A stretch of 64,000 bases of DNA from Bacillus infantis (lineage in GTDB: Bacteria > Bacillota > Bacilli > Bacillales > Cytobacillaceae). The DNA lies in NCBI RefSeq assembly GCF_020171945.1, contig NZ_JAIVAP010000009.1, forward strand, positions 1-64,000, in the 5' to 3' direction. Under the pieces are notes generated by a model that saw only the letters and a program-made list of their open reading frames with translations, was not told the origin of the DNA and made no database searches. A program made the position numbers and the translations under genes. This document shows, in pieces, positions 51,744 to 61,039 of this stretch; position 1 is the first letter of the stretch, and the number at the start of each line of letters is the position of its first letter.

Positions 51744-52859
51744 ATGATTATTGAAAAAACAAAGATTACACCGAAGCATGATCCATGGGAAGCTTATATG
51801 GATATGGAACAATATAACAAGCTGACTTTAACCAATATTGAGTTTACGACCACAGTCCTTTGCAATATGAGATGCGAGCACTGTGCCGTCGGTTATACAC
51901 TCCAGCCGAAGGACCCGAACGCCCTGCCCCTCCCCCTGCTTCTCAAGCGGCTTGAGGAAATCCCTGCCCTCCGCTCGATCAGCATCACAGGCGGAGAACC
52001 GATGCTTTCGAAAAAATCGGTAGAAAACTATGTGCTGCCTCTTCTCAAATATGCATCAGAGCGCGGAGTCCGCACCCAGATCAACAGCAATCTGACACTT
52101 GATATGGACAGATACGAAATGATCTCCCCTTACCTGGATGTGCTGCATATTTCCCATAACTGGGGAACAGAAGAGGACTTCATCGAAGGCGGCTTCGCCA
52201 TGATGGAGCGGAAGCCGACAAGAGAGCAGCGCGTGCGGCTATTCCACCGCATGATCGAAAACAGCCGCGCCCTGGTGGATGCAGGTGTCATGGTGTCTGC
52301 GGAAACGATGCTCAATAAACGGACCCTCCCCTATCTGGAAAGCATACATAAACAGATTACAGAGGAAATGAAATGCCAGCGCCATGAAATTCACCCTATG
52401 TATCCATCAGACTTCGCTTCATCACTGGAAACTCTGAATCTTGATGAAGTCAGGGCTGCGATCCACCACCTTCTTGATGTAAGGGACGAAAACACCTGGA
52501 TGCTGTTCGGCACCCTGCCGTTTTATCCGTGCAGCACCAAGGACGAAGACCTGGAGCTCCTGAAGCGCTTGTACAGCAGTAAAAATGTCACCGTCCGGAA
52601 TGACCCTGACGGCCGCTCACGCCTCAACGTCAATATTTTCACAGGCGATGTGATCGTGACCGACTTCGGCGACACCCCGGCGCTCGGCAATATCCAGAGG
52701 GACGCCCTGCCTGACATCTTCGACAGCTGGCAGGAAACAAAGCTCGCAGGCGAACTCAACTGCCACTGCCCGGCCGTCAAATGCCTTGGCCCGAATGTAT
52801 TGGTGAAAAACAGTTATTATCAGGATGTTGATTTTCAGAAGAACAGTTCGCGGATATAA
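51744..52859 (+). CDS. yfkAB: Radical SAM/CxCxxxxC motif protein YfkAB
   Basis: 371 aa. The radical SAM cluster motif CNMRCEHC lies near residue 44 and is followed by ISITGGEPMLS. The C-terminus holds the second motif CHCPAVKC (CxCxxxxC) that defines YfkAB. The reaction is unknown; a SPASM-like second iron-sulfur cluster is likely. Start with AAAGGAG. Found with pdaA, yfkD and chaA as in the B. subtilis yfj/yfk region. Confidence 0.93.
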   Translation: MIIEKTKITPKHDPWEAYMDMEQYNKLTLTNIEFTTTVLCNMRCEHCAVGYTLQPKDPNALPLPLLLKRLEEIPALRSISITGGEPMLSKKSVENYVLPLLKYASERGVRTQINSNLTLDMDRYEMISPYLDVLHISHNWGTEEDFIEGGFAMMERKPTREQRVRLFHRMIENSRALVDAGVMVSAETMLNKRTLPYLESIHKQITEEMKCQRHEIHPMYPSDFASSLETLNLDEVRAAIHHLLDVRDENTWMLFGTLPFYPCSTKDEDLELLKRLYSSKNVTVRNDPDGRSRLNVNIFTGDVIVTDFGDTPALGNIQRDALPDIFDSWQETKLAGELNCHCPAVKCLGPNVLVKNSYYQDVDFQKNSSRI

Positions 52860-52919
52860 TGTGAAACTTTTCCAGGGAGCCGAACGTATGAATAGTAAGA
52901 CATACTTGGGAGGCCTCTT

Positions 52920-53234
52920 ATGGTTGATCGTATGGTTGACGCATATCTGCTTATTGTTTTCATGATCCCTGTCTATGCTTTGCTGCTGTGGACTTATTTT
53001 AACGCTGAGGAAAGTATTCTCTGGGGGAAGCGATGGATGTATAGTGAAGAACCTGAAGTTTCCGAAGCTGCGATCCGCTATACTAAATTTGCTTCATTGT
53101 TTATGATGATTGCACTGCCTGTATTTATATTGCTCATGACACTGGATATCGGGCCTTTCCGATTGGGTGTGGTGATTCTTCCGGTCATTTTTATCATTGG
53201 GGCCTTACGGATTTATACAGATGAAAAGGATTGA
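52920..53234 (+). CDS. Hypothetical membrane protein, 104 aa
   Basis: Three probable membrane segments (about 5-25 YLLIVFMIPVYALLLWTYF, 55-73 FASLFMMIALPVFILL, 80-97 LGVVILPVIFIIGAL). Start ATG with GGGAGG. Directly follows yfkAB (60 bp), probably co-transcribed. Not recognised. Confidence 0.75.
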   Translation: MVDRMVDAYLLIVFMIPVYALLLWTYFNAEESILWGKRWMYSEEPEVSEAAIRYTKFASLFMMIALPVFILLMTLDIGPFRLGVVILPVIFIIGALRIYTDEKD

Positions 53235-53270
53235 AAAAAGCTCAGAGCAGTGTGTTCTGAGCTTTTTTTT
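53235..53270 (+). terminator. Terminator
   Basis: AAAAAAGCTCAGA / TCTGAGCTTTTTTTT stem-loop after the 104-aa gene. Confidence 0.9.
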
Positions 53271-53284
53271 CTTTCATATTAGAA

Positions 53285-53458
53285 TCAATTCTTCTTTTCG
53301 CTGAACTCCACCCGGCAGCTGCCTTTAGTGCTATCGCCAACTAAATTAATGCCATGAATCCTGCTTGCGGCAACTGCTGTGAAAGTTCCCTGTCCGCTTT
53401 CTTTAAGTGTTTTGCTCCAGATGATTTTTCTTCCATCATTCCATATTAAATAATACAT
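53285..53458 (-). pseudogene. Possible gene fragment, 57 codons
   Basis: Minus-strand frame MYYLIWNDGRKIIWSKTLKE... ending SCRVEFSEKKN, no ribosome binding site. Composition looks protein-like, so it may be the tail of a lost gene. Confidence 0.25.
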
Positions 53459-53558
53459 AGACTTAAAATTGGAAAAATTTTATAATTAGAATTGGGTTCC
53501 CCTCTCCTATTTTAGAGAGGAGTTTCTGTTATCTTATAGGCTGTCAGGAGTGGATACT

Positions 53559-53894
53559 ATGTTTATTTCAGTAACAAGGCTCCATCTAAGAGGCAAAAGA
53601 AAACTGCCGGAATTTTTCCTGCATACACTCAGATCATCACGGCAATTAAAAAAAGCGCCAGGGTTAAAATTCTCTTCTTTTAACAAAGAAGGCTGGACTA
53701 CGTTCTGGACCCTGACGGTTTGGGAAAATAAAGAGATGATGAGGAACTACCGCAATGCCGGCCATCATTTAGAAGCTATGAAAGCATCCCGAAAATTAGC
53801 AGATGAGCTGGAATATATCCATTGGGAATCAGAAAATATCCCTGCTTGGGATGAGTGTAAAAGATTACTGCATGCTGAGTATGGGAGAGGCTAA
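53559..53894 (+). CDS. DUF3291-like / antibiotic-biosynthesis-monooxygenase-fold protein
   Basis: 111 aa from the ATG at 53559 (AGGAG, 8-nt spacing). Ferredoxin-like pattern: FISVTRLHLRGKRKLPEFF, KFSSFNKEGWTTFWTLTVWE, MMRNYRNAGHHLEAMKASRK and YIHWESENIPAWDECKRLL. This matches small dimeric alpha/beta-barrel (ABM/DUF3291) proteins. Cofactor and substrate unknown. Confidence 0.75.
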   Translation: MFISVTRLHLRGKRKLPEFFLHTLRSSRQLKKAPGLKFSSFNKEGWTTFWTLTVWENKEMMRNYRNAGHHLEAMKASRKLADELEYIHWESENIPAWDECKRLLHAEYGRG

Positions 53895-54015
53895 ATAACC
53901 AGCCCATTCGGCAGCTCACAGCGGTCTCTTCTGATATTGCCGAAGGGGCTTTTATGCAGGTATTCGGACTTTAACGTTTTCCACTTTTCCATAATAAATC
54001 TACTCCAGTTCTGCT

Positions 54016-55029
54016 TTAATCAAAGAAAGAAGCATCAGGCCCTGGGTCTATCAGATCCCGGCTCACTACCACCGCCACATTCCCCTTCTTATGCCCATCA
54101 TCAACATACCGATGGGCATCAACTATTTCATCTAACTTATAGCTTCGGTCAATTTTCACCTTAAGCTTTCCCGCTTCCGCCATTTCTCCCAAATAGTCTA
54201 AGGCTTCAGCTGTTTCAGGCGCATTGCGGCTCAGCAGTATTTTCGTGCCGCCCTTCCATTTAGCCCACAGCATTTGCGCGCTGGGGAGCGGCTCTGTGAC
54301 ATTTATATAGGTGCCGCCCTTTTTCAGCCATTTCATGCAATCTTTAAAGGAACTTTTGTTTACCGCTTCGAAAATGACGTCGTAGGCACCGTCCACCACT
54401 GGGAGGTTCCCTGAACGATAATCCAGGACACTGCCGGCCCCAAGAGATTTTACCCATTCAAGATTTTGACCGCTGCAGACAGCATCAACCTCTGCCCCCA
54501 AGTGCTTGGCAATCTGTACCGCATAGCTGCCGACACTGCCGGAAGCCCCGTACACCAATACCTTCTGGCCCTTCCGGACATTGGCTCTCTGCAGAAAATA
54601 CAAAGCTGTCCGTGCGCCAATCGGAATGGCCGCGGCTTCTTCAAACGTGATATTGGCAGGTTTGATTGACACAGGCCCGTCCTCCCGGAGGCAAATATAT
54701 TCAGCATAAGCGCCGAAATTCTCCAGTGAAGCGGCAAAAACCGAATCGCCTGCCTTGAATTTCTTTACATTCCTCCCGACTGCCTCCACTTCCCCGGCAA
54801 GCTCCGCTCCCAATATCGCTTTCTTCGGCTGCCGGAGTCCGAGGGCCAGGCGCGCGGGCAGCACCACTGAACGGGGCACTGTAAAGCTCCGCGCCCGGAT
54901 ATCCGCTGCTGTGACCGTTGTCGCCATTATCTTGATCAGGATCCCATGTTCTTTTGGGACCGGCTTTTCAATTTCTTTCAGCTGAAGGACTTCTGGAGGT
55001 CCGTACTTTTTATATACAATTGCCTTCAT
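54016..55029 (-). CDS. Zinc-independent MDR family quinone/alcohol oxidoreductase
   Basis: 337 aa. N-terminal GroES-like domain (YKKYGPPEVLQLKEIEKPVP; GAELAGEVEAVGRNVKKFKA) and C-terminal Rossmann domain with VLVYGASGSVGSYAVQIAKH. The catalytic-zinc Cys/His set is absent, as in quinone oxidoreductases (NADPH:quinone reductase/YhdH/YhfP relatives). It probably reduces quinones or enones. Start with GGTGGAG. Opposite the GyrI-like gene. Confidence 0.9.
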   Translation of the reverse strand: MKAIVYKKYGPPEVLQLKEIEKPVPKEHGILIKIMATTVTAADIRARSFTVPRSVVLPARLALGLRQPKKAILGAELAGEVEAVGRNVKKFKAGDSVFAASLENFGAYAEYICLREDGPVSIKPANITFEEAAAIPIGARTALYFLQRANVRKGQKVLVYGASGSVGSYAVQIAKHLGAEVDAVCSGQNLEWVKSLGAGSVLDYRSGNLPVVDGAYDVIFEAVNKSSFKDCMKWLKKGGTYINVTEPLPSAQMLWAKWKGGTKILLSRNAPETAEALDYLGEMAEAGKLKVKIDRSYKLDEIVDAHRYVDDGHKKGNVAVVVSRDLIDPGPDASFFD

Positions 55030-55184
55030 ATCTCCACCTCTGATTCATTAGTCCATAATATATACGGACTTTCCGGCAGAAATAGTCCTTCCGTCCGGCT
55101 CTATCCATTTTAAAAATAGCTGTGAATATTTTTTTATATCATGCTAGCATCAAAGACAGTACAGGAAAGGGAGGAGAATGTAAG

Positions 55185-55640
55185 ATGGATTTCAAAACTG
55201 AAATGGTGCCTGAATACCGAATCGCCTATGTACGTCAGACCGGACCTTATGGACCTGCCAACCAGCATGTGATGGAGGAGTTGAAACTGTGGGCAAAAGA
55301 AAACAGTCTGCTGGACGAAGCCGCCATCATACTCGGAATTTCCCATGATAATCCGCAGACAGTGCCGCCTGAAAGCTGCCGATATGACGCCTGCATTGTC
55401 ATACCCGAGGAATTTAAAATGGACGCATCACTGAAAGAAGGTAAATTCCCTGGCGGAGAATACGCTGTTTTCCAGGTCCAGCATACAGAAGAAGAGATTC
55501 AGAAACTCTGGGCAGAAATCCTTCCAACTCTCCATAACCTCGGATTCCAGCTCGATAACAGGCCAGCTTTTGAAAGGTATATCGGTGCGATGCTATTGAA
55601 TCATCAGTGCGAGGTATGCCTTCCAGTCAAAGAACTGTAG
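55185..55640 (+). CDS. GyrI-like (SbmC) small-molecule-binding domain protein
   Basis: 151 aa from the ATG at 55185 (GGAGGAG site); the upstream ATG at 55122 lacks one. A stand-alone GyrI-like/SHS2 domain: VPEYRIAYVRQTGPYGPANQ, AIILGISHDNPQTVP, CRYDACIVIPEEFK and FPGGEYAVFQVQHTEEEIQK. Relatives bind small ligands as effector domains of AraC regulators or shield gyrase from drugs. No DNA-binding domain here. Confidence 0.88.
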   Translation: MDFKTEMVPEYRIAYVRQTGPYGPANQHVMEELKLWAKENSLLDEAAIILGISHDNPQTVPPESCRYDACIVIPEEFKMDASLKEGKFPGGEYAVFQVQHTEEEIQKLWAEILPTLHNLGFQLDNRPAFERYIGAMLLNHQCEVCLPVKEL

Positions 55641-55811
55641 CCTGGTGCACGAAAGGACGGGAATTCCTCCCGTCCCGGTTCTTCTATGTAGAAATAGCAG
55701 TCCCTGCGGTTGATACAGCTACTCAACCGCATCCTGCAGATTCTCAGCAATAATGAATAGTCTCATCACCGCCAATAGTTCCATCCCGGTCAGGAAATAC
55801 TGCCTCTACCT

Positions 55812-56291
55812 TCACTCCCCAGCCTTCTCATACCGCGAATGGCTGTCTGTCACACCCTTCAGCACAAACCCGATTTTTTGATAATATTGGTTCAGCTTCT
55901 CATTGTCACCCACACAGTCGAGCCTCAGCGGTGTGCCGCTGTATTTCCTGCAGATCCAGCTCACTGCTTTTTCCCCAAGCCCATTCCCCATGCTGTCAGG
56001 ATGAACGGCAAGCCTGTGCAGATAGATGGCTCCGTCCGCTTCCCCATCCCAAATATGCCGGTCCCAGCCTGATGGCCCTTCATAAAGGGTAAAGGTCGCC
56101 TTCACCCTGCCTTTATCGCACAGCACATAGGTTTCGCGGTCATGGATCGCCTGCTTGATTTCCCCATCCTCACCGCCGCCGAGCAGGAAGCTCCATTGAC
56201 TGATATCCTTATCCTTCAGCCATTGGGCCGCCCCTTTCAGCACCTCGAACACCTCTTCAGTATCTGCTTTTTCCGCTAATCTGATTTCCAT
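55812..56291 (-). CDS. GNAT family N-acetyltransferase
   Basis: 159 aa. GNAT core: YVLCDKGRVKATFTLYEG, IYLHRLAVHPDSMGNGLGEK (acetyl-CoA loop, variant of R/Q-x-x-G-x-G/A) and LRLDCVGDNEKLNQYYQKIG. The acceptor is unknown. Start with AAAGGAG. Alone on the minus strand. Confidence 0.9.
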   Translation of the reverse strand: MEIRLAEKADTEEVFEVLKGAAQWLKDKDISQWSFLLGGGEDGEIKQAIHDRETYVLCDKGRVKATFTLYEGPSGWDRHIWDGEADGAIYLHRLAVHPDSMGNGLGEKAVSWICRKYSGTPLRLDCVGDNEKLNQYYQKIGFVLKGVTDSHSRYEKAGE

Positions 56292-56489
56292 TTATACCAG
56301 CTCCTTTGGTTTGCTTACTACTTCGCTAGGGACCTTTCATTTTCCTTTTTCAGGAAAGTGTTTTTTCGACAGAAGAGGTTGGGAAAAAAATTGCGGATCG
56401 TGTGCCTGACAAAAAAGCAGTTTCTTCCCCGCCCAGCTATAAAAGAGCGGACATTCCAGGACCCGACTGAGGGAATCATTGACAGGTTG

Positions 56490-56690
56490 AAAAATAAGCG
56501 GAGAAATTCCCTCTAATTTTGAAAAAACGCTAAAAGTGGCTCAAATAGAGGGAGAAATTCCGGCTATCGACTCAAAAAACAGGAAAATGGGCAGTTTCGC
56601 TCCTCATAACGGGAAATTCTCCACTTATTTACACCCGCCCGTGACATATTCAGCAGCATAAGCGGAAAATCTCCGCTTATTTTAAAGGCT
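56490..56690. repeat. Palindromic repeat cluster (GGAGAAATTCC / ATAAGCGGA units)
   Basis: In the 490-bp gap after the GNAT gene: AAGCGGAGAAATTCCCTCTA, AGAGGGAGAAATTCCGGCTA and ACGGGAAATTCTCCACTTAT, ending in a perfect hairpin ATAAGCGGA-N5-TCCGCTTAT (56658-56680). No gene is seen. Function unknown. Confidence 0.7.
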
Positions 56691-56751
56691 TGCCGGCCAT
56701 TCAAATGAGGATGCGATACCATAATATGATTAAAAGCATTCTTTACAAAAA

Positions 56752-56774
56752 GAGCCTCCCCGCCAAGGAAGGCT
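56752..56774 (-). terminator. Terminator after the dioxygenase gene
   Basis: GAGCCTTCC / GGGAGGCTC hairpin, then TTTTTG on the minus strand. Confidence 0.75.
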
Positions 56775-56781
56775 CCTCCTG

Positions 56782-57762
56782 TTATTCTTTTGTAAAATCA
56801 ATTGTGCTCCTGACCGTGTCGATCGGACGGACAAGCTTCTCAATCTGCTCGCGCTTGTTTTCAAGAAATGGCGGCAATGACAGCTTTTCGCCCAGTGTTT
56901 CATATGGCTCGTCGCCCATGAAGCCTGGTCCGTCTGTCGCAAATTCGAACAGAATCTGCGGTGCGACCCGTGCATATAGGGACTGGAAGAAAAAGCGGTC
57001 CACAAAGCCGGATGTCTGGAAGCCGAACTGCGGCAGGCGCTCGGTCCATTCATCCAATACAGCCCGGTCCTCGACGCAGAATGCCGCGTGGTGGACAGTT
57101 CCAAATCCCTGCACGGCCTGCGGCAGGACAGCGTTATGCTCAACAACCACCTGGGCGCCATTTCCGCCTTCCCCGACCTCAAACAGATGGAATGCGCCCT
57201 CCTGTCCAATTTCCTTGAAGAGCAGGACTTTTTCCATCATTTCTTTAAAATAATCAAAGTTCGCGATGCGGACAAAAATCGGCCCGAGACCTGTGATTGC
57301 ATGCTCCAGTGGAATCGGCCCCTTCTGCCAAGGAGAGCCGGAAGCAACACCAGAATTATTTTCATCGGAAATCAATTGATATTGCTGGTCATCAAAGTCT
57401 GCGAATGACAGCGTCTTTTTCCCAAATTGCTCTTTAATGCCGGTATGCTTCACATCAAGGCGGTCAAAGCGCGCCACCCAATAATCCAGTGCTGCGTCAT
57501 TCGGCACCCGGAAGGATGTTTTTGAAATTTCATTTGTGCCGTGCCTTCCTTTAGGGATGCCGGGAAAATCGAAGAAAGTCATATCAGTGCCCGGGCTGCC
57601 TTTGTCGTCGGCGAAAAACAGATGGTATGTCTGGATATCATCCTGGTTGACGGTTTTCTTGACCAGCCTCATCCCAAGGACAAAAGTGAAAAATTCATAA
57701 TTCTTTTCCGCGCTGCTTGTGATTGCAGTGACATGGTGTATACCTTTTAAATGGTTCATCAT
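56782..57762 (-). CDS. Ring-cleaving dioxygenase, VOC family (MhqA/MhqE-like)
   Basis: 326 aa with two VOC (glyoxalase/extradiol) halves. The first begins LKGIHHVTAITSSAEKNYEF with metal His; LRIANFDYF region and FGTVHHAAFCVEDRAVLDEW supply the second, with the Glu in PQILFEFATDGPGFM. Length and blocks match MhqA/MhqE, which open hydroquinones and catechols in B. subtilis under MhqR control. Start after GGAGGAAC. No MhqR-like gene is adjacent. Confidence 0.9.
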   Translation of the reverse strand: MMNHLKGIHHVTAITSSAEKNYEFFTFVLGMRLVKKTVNQDDIQTYHLFFADDKGSPGTDMTFFDFPGIPKGRHGTNEISKTSFRVPNDAALDYWVARFDRLDVKHTGIKEQFGKKTLSFADFDDQQYQLISDENNSGVASGSPWQKGPIPLEHAITGLGPIFVRIANFDYFKEMMEKVLLFKEIGQEGAFHLFEVGEGGNGAQVVVEHNAVLPQAVQGFGTVHHAAFCVEDRAVLDEWTERLPQFGFQTSGFVDRFFFQSLYARVAPQILFEFATDGPGFMGDEPYETLGEKLSLPPFLENKREQIEKLVRPIDTVRSTIDFTKE

Positions 57763-57885
57763 GTTCCTCCATAGTTAAGACTTTTTTATCAATACCCGTA
57801 AGAGGGCTAAATTTATCTCGAATTCAAGATAATATTATTATAAATGGCCGCCCTCTTTTTATGCAAGGAATGTCTCTTCCTATAG

Positions 57886-57913
57886 AAAAAGCACCGGCTG
57901 CAAGAGCCGGCGC
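57886..57913 (-). terminator. Terminator after yfkD
   Basis: GCGCCGGCT / AGCCGGTGC hairpin followed by TTTTT (minus strand). Confidence 0.9.
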
Positions 57914-57918
57914 TAAGA

Positions 57919-58740
57919 TTAACGCGGTCGTTCTGATGCCATGAACCCGAAGGAAATATGGTCCTGGACAGGAATCCAGGCGCCGATTCCCTGGGAGGTG
58001 ACATTCTTGATGACAAGCAGTCTTTTGCTTCCCTTCAGCATCAGATACACCTCGCCATAAGTGACTTTTCCCTTTTCATTGACGGCAGGTGCATAGCCGT
58101 ACAGATAGCCGAGACGCTTTGGCGGGATATTATAGATCTGATCCTTTTTCGTCCCGGCGCCGACCACTGTTTCGAAAGCGAGCGGCAGCTTGGATTTTTC
58201 CATCGCCTTCAGGAGCATCATTTTCTGGACATCCTGGGCTTTCGGGATTTTGGCTGTCAGGGCTCCCCTTACGACCTTCTGGGCTTCCTGGACATAGTGG
58301 ATCTGATAAGGCGCTTTTCCGCCCCTGTTATCAAAATAATTCGTGTTGATTTTCTGATATTCCCAGTTTGGCGCCGTTTCTGTGCTTTCGTAATTGAGCG
58401 GCCACTGCCCAAGATAGACGATGGCCCTGTAGCCGAATGCAAACGGCGTGCTATTGACAGAAGACTCGTTCAGCATCCTGATCAAATCCGGGTTTTCAAT
58501 CTTGATCTTGGACGTATCAAGCAGCGACTGTGTCAGCTCGCTCGGCTGCAGTGTCGGCTGGTCCTGCACCGGGTTGGGATACGTATTTTCCTTCGTGATA
58601 TTCAGGACAGAACTGGGGATCGGAATGCTCAGCTGCTGCTTTTGCTCGGTCTTGTCCTGCTTTTTCTCTGCTCCGGCATCGGGCAAAAAAGAAAGCATGG
58701 CAAGAAGAGTTATAATTAGAACGGATACATACTTTCTCAT
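57919..58740 (-). CDS. yfkD: YfkD-like secreted protein
   Basis: 273 aa. Signal peptide (1-24, ending DAGA). Mature protein begins Lys/Gln-rich, then IPSSVLNITKENTYPNPVQD, ESSVNSTPFAFGYRAIVYLG, QWPLNYESTETAPNWEYQKI and NRGGKAPYQIHY. These blocks and the length match B. subtilis YfkD (264 aa). Function unknown. Start with AAAGGAG. Same order relative to chaA as in B. subtilis, with one extra gene between. Confidence 0.9.
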   Translation of the reverse strand: MRKYVSVLIITLLAMLSFLPDAGAEKKQDKTEQKQQLSIPIPSSVLNITKENTYPNPVQDQPTLQPSELTQSLLDTSKIKIENPDLIRMLNESSVNSTPFAFGYRAIVYLGQWPLNYESTETAPNWEYQKINTNYFDNRGGKAPYQIHYVQEAQKVVRGALTAKIPKAQDVQKMMLLKAMEKSKLPLAFETVVGAGTKKDQIYNIPPKRLGYLYGYAPAVNEKGKVTYGEVYLMLKGSKRLLVIKNVTSQGIGAWIPVQDHISFGFMASERPR

Positions 58741-58805
58741 GATGTGGAACTCCTTTCAAATGCTTGTATCTGCTCTTAGTTTTTTCGGAGTTCCCCTGAT
58801 TTATC

Positions 58806-59417
58806 CTAAGTGCCGGAAAATCTTTTTAGCAGCTGCTGGCAGTAAGGAAAGAATAATTGGATGAATGGTCCGATCAGGACAGCGATGACGATGGTCCCTG
58901 CACCGACTGGCCCATGGAAGAGCATGGCCAAAAACAGCGCTCCCGCTTCCCCGATGGTTTTCGCCATCATCAGGCTCACCCCGAACCGCTCTTTGATGGC
59001 CATCATAAAATGGTCGATCGGATTGAGGGGAAACTCTGCCTGCAAATACATGGACGCCCCCAATCCAATAAGCGCAAGCCCAAGAATCAGCGCCGTGATT
59101 TGAAAATAGACATTCAGTATGTATACGCCGGAAAATACCCGCAATATCCAAAAGTCGACCATAAAGCCAATGAGGCATACAGTCAATAGCGCGAGATACT
59201 CCGGCTTGGCTTTTAGAAGCCAGGCATTGACCATCATCAGGATGATGCCGATGATGATGACCCAGCTCCCGATCGTGAGCCCGGCGGTCCTGGCCAGGCC
59301 TGCATTCAGCGCATCCCAGGGACCCGCCCCGAGATTGGATAGGATTGCCATACAGATGCCCAAAGTCAGAATGACCAGGCCCGCCACATAAAAAATAACC
59401 CTTACAAGCAGCTTCAT
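58806..59417 (-). CDS. YczE/YyaS/YitT family membrane protein
   Basis: 203 aa, five membrane segments. The N-terminus FYVAGLVILTLGICMAILSN then LGAGPWDALNAGLARTAGLT carries the conserved GxGPWD motif; FPLNPIDHFMMAIKERFGVS is the second signature. The family is uncharacterised beyond a link of YczE to non-ribosomal peptide synthesis. It sits between yfkD and chaA. Start with GGGGGAG. Confidence 0.88.
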   Translation of the reverse strand: MKLLVRVIFYVAGLVILTLGICMAILSNLGAGPWDALNAGLARTAGLTIGSWVIIIGIILMMVNAWLLKAKPEYLALLTVCLIGFMVDFWILRVFSGVYILNVYFQITALILGLALIGLGASMYLQAEFPLNPIDHFMMAIKERFGVSLMMAKTIGEAGALFLAMLFHGPVGAGTIVIAVLIGPFIQLFFPYCQQLLKRFSGT

Positions 59418-59712
59418 AATTCACTCCCCCAACTGTTACACAATTGTAAAAATCTGAATATTTACATTTTTATAAAAATAATCTATAATTACCTTAACAA
59501 CAGCAAAGGAGGGCTGAAGGAATCGCTTCTATCACAGCAAAGGAGGCTAAACACTCATTATTATCCATTTGTTCATGAAGAGCTTGTCCAACAAGACATG
59601 AAAGCGGGTGATAGATGCAGGTAGAGTTAAGCGATTGATTTCCGTCTTTTACAACATATTCGTCCAAAAGGATACTTATGATAGAAAAAGCAAGTCCAAT
59701 AGAAGCATAAAG
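59418..59712. other. Intergenic gap upstream of the YczE-like gene
   Basis: About 295 bp. It has two AAAGGAGG motifs on the plus strand (about 59504 and 59540) and a short frame SLLSQQRRLNTHYYPFVHEE, then LVQQDMKAGD, that looks protein-like but has no start codon. No gene is called. Confidence 0.4.
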
Positions 59713-59742
59713 AAGGCTCTGCACAAGTGCAGAGCCTTTTCT
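59713..59742 (-). terminator. Terminator after chaA
   Basis: AAGGCTCTGCAC / GTGCAGAGCCTT perfect 12-bp stem with a T/A-rich tail. Confidence 0.9.
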
Positions 59743-59750
59743 TATTATCG

Positions 59751-60815
59751 CTATAATAAATAAAAGCCGATGCCCACAATAATATAGGCTGCGAGGAGCG
59801 TGGCCCCTTCAAACCAGTTCGTTTCACCATCATTGGAGATGACGACCATGAGCAGCACGGCTGTGACCATCGTGATCAGTTCAGGCAGTGTGAAGACGAG
59901 CGGCATCGATGTTGGGAAAAACAGTGACGCAATCACCAGCACCGGTGCGACGAACATCGCTACCTGCAGGGTCGAGCCGATGGCAATTTCAACGGCAATG
60001 TCCATCTTGTTCTTGAATGCCATGATGATGGCAGAAGCATGCTCGGCCGCATTACCGACAATCGCAACGATGACAACCCCGATGAAGAGCTCTGACCAGC
60101 CAAATGTCTCGCCGACCGCTTCAAAGGTGTGGACAAGATTTTCCGATACATACGCAACCGCTACAGTCGCAATGGCCAGTATCGCAATCGCCTTGCCTTT
60201 GCTCCATTCCGGTTCTTCTTCATGATGAGCTGCTGCCGCTTCTTTTTCAGCGGGCTGGTAGACACCGCGGTGTGTGACAAGCTTGAACAAGAGCGCTGCC
60301 AGATATAAAGCAATCAGAATGACAGAAATCCCGATGCTGAACGTCATCCGCTCTCCCTCTCCCATTGTCATGGAGAACACCTCAGGAATGACGAACGCCA
60401 CGACTACGGCAAACATCAGCAAACCTGAATTATGCCTTGCATCATACACATTGAATTTCTGGCGCTTATATTTGACCCCGCCGATAAAAAAGCTGAGTCC
60501 GGCGACCAGCAGCAGATTCCCCAGCACTGACCCCGTGAGTGACGCCAGGACGACCTCGACAAGCCCTTCCCTCAGCGCAAAAATTGAGATGATCAGCTCG
60601 ACCGCATTCCCGAAGGTAGCGTTCAGCAGTCCGCCGATCCTTGGCCCGGCTACGATTGCAAGGCTTTCCGTCGCCCTGCCCATATAGCTTGCTAGGGCGA
60701 TGATGGTTAAGCAATAAATAATAAAAAGTGCAACACTCGGCCAGCCCAGAAGCGTCCCGATGACAGACAAGGGAACGCCTGCAAAGGTGAGCACCATAAA
60801 AATTTTATTGACCAT
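59751..60815 (-). CDS. chaA: Calcium/proton antiporter, CAX family (ChaA/YfkE)
   Basis: 354 aa from the ATG at 60815 (AAAGGTGGG site); a GTG at 60830 lies within the site. About 11 membrane helices. Two alpha-repeats: GGLLNATFGNAVELIISIFA and the second AIVGNAAEHASAIIMAFKNK, both with the GNxxE motif that binds calcium. A His/Glu-rich loop (AAAAHHEEEPEW) lies between halves. B. subtilis ChaA (351 aa) is nearly collinear. Exports calcium in exchange for protons. Confidence 0.95.
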   Translation of the reverse strand: MVNKIFMVLTFAGVPLSVIGTLLGWPSVALFIIYCLTIIALASYMGRATESLAIVAGPRIGGLLNATFGNAVELIISIFALREGLVEVVLASLTGSVLGNLLLVAGLSFFIGGVKYKRQKFNVYDARHNSGLLMFAVVVAFVIPEVFSMTMGEGERMTFSIGISVILIALYLAALLFKLVTHRGVYQPAEKEAAAAHHEEEPEWSKGKAIAILAIATVAVAYVSENLVHTFEAVGETFGWSELFIGVVIVAIVGNAAEHASAIIMAFKNKMDIAVEIAIGSTLQVAMFVAPVLVIASLFFPTSMPLVFTLPELITMVTAVLLMVVISNDGETNWFEGATLLAAYIIVGIGFYLL

Positions 60816-61039
60816 TCTTCCGATTCCCACCTTTCTATTTTTTCACATCATATTCTTGAAGCCGCGTAAAAAAAACTCCTTATGTACAGCTTTTCCTGCC
60901 CCGGCATAAATATCCGGCGCGGCCCTTCAACATATATACCCGCTTTTTAAAATTGCATTCCTGATGATTTTTCGCTCGGATAATACAAGCGGAAAAATGA
61001 CAGATTATAAAGGGAAGAAAATTGCGAGGAGTGAAAGAA

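Noticed and set aside
58801-59424. 207-aa minus-strand ORF overlapping the YczE-like gene
   Set aside because: Out of frame with the recognised membrane protein; composition is that of a shadow frame.
59494-59724. 76-aa minus-strand ORF between chaA and the YczE-like gene
   Set aside because: Runs into the chaA terminator region, has no ribosome binding site, and ends in Cys-rich read-out of repeat-like sequence.
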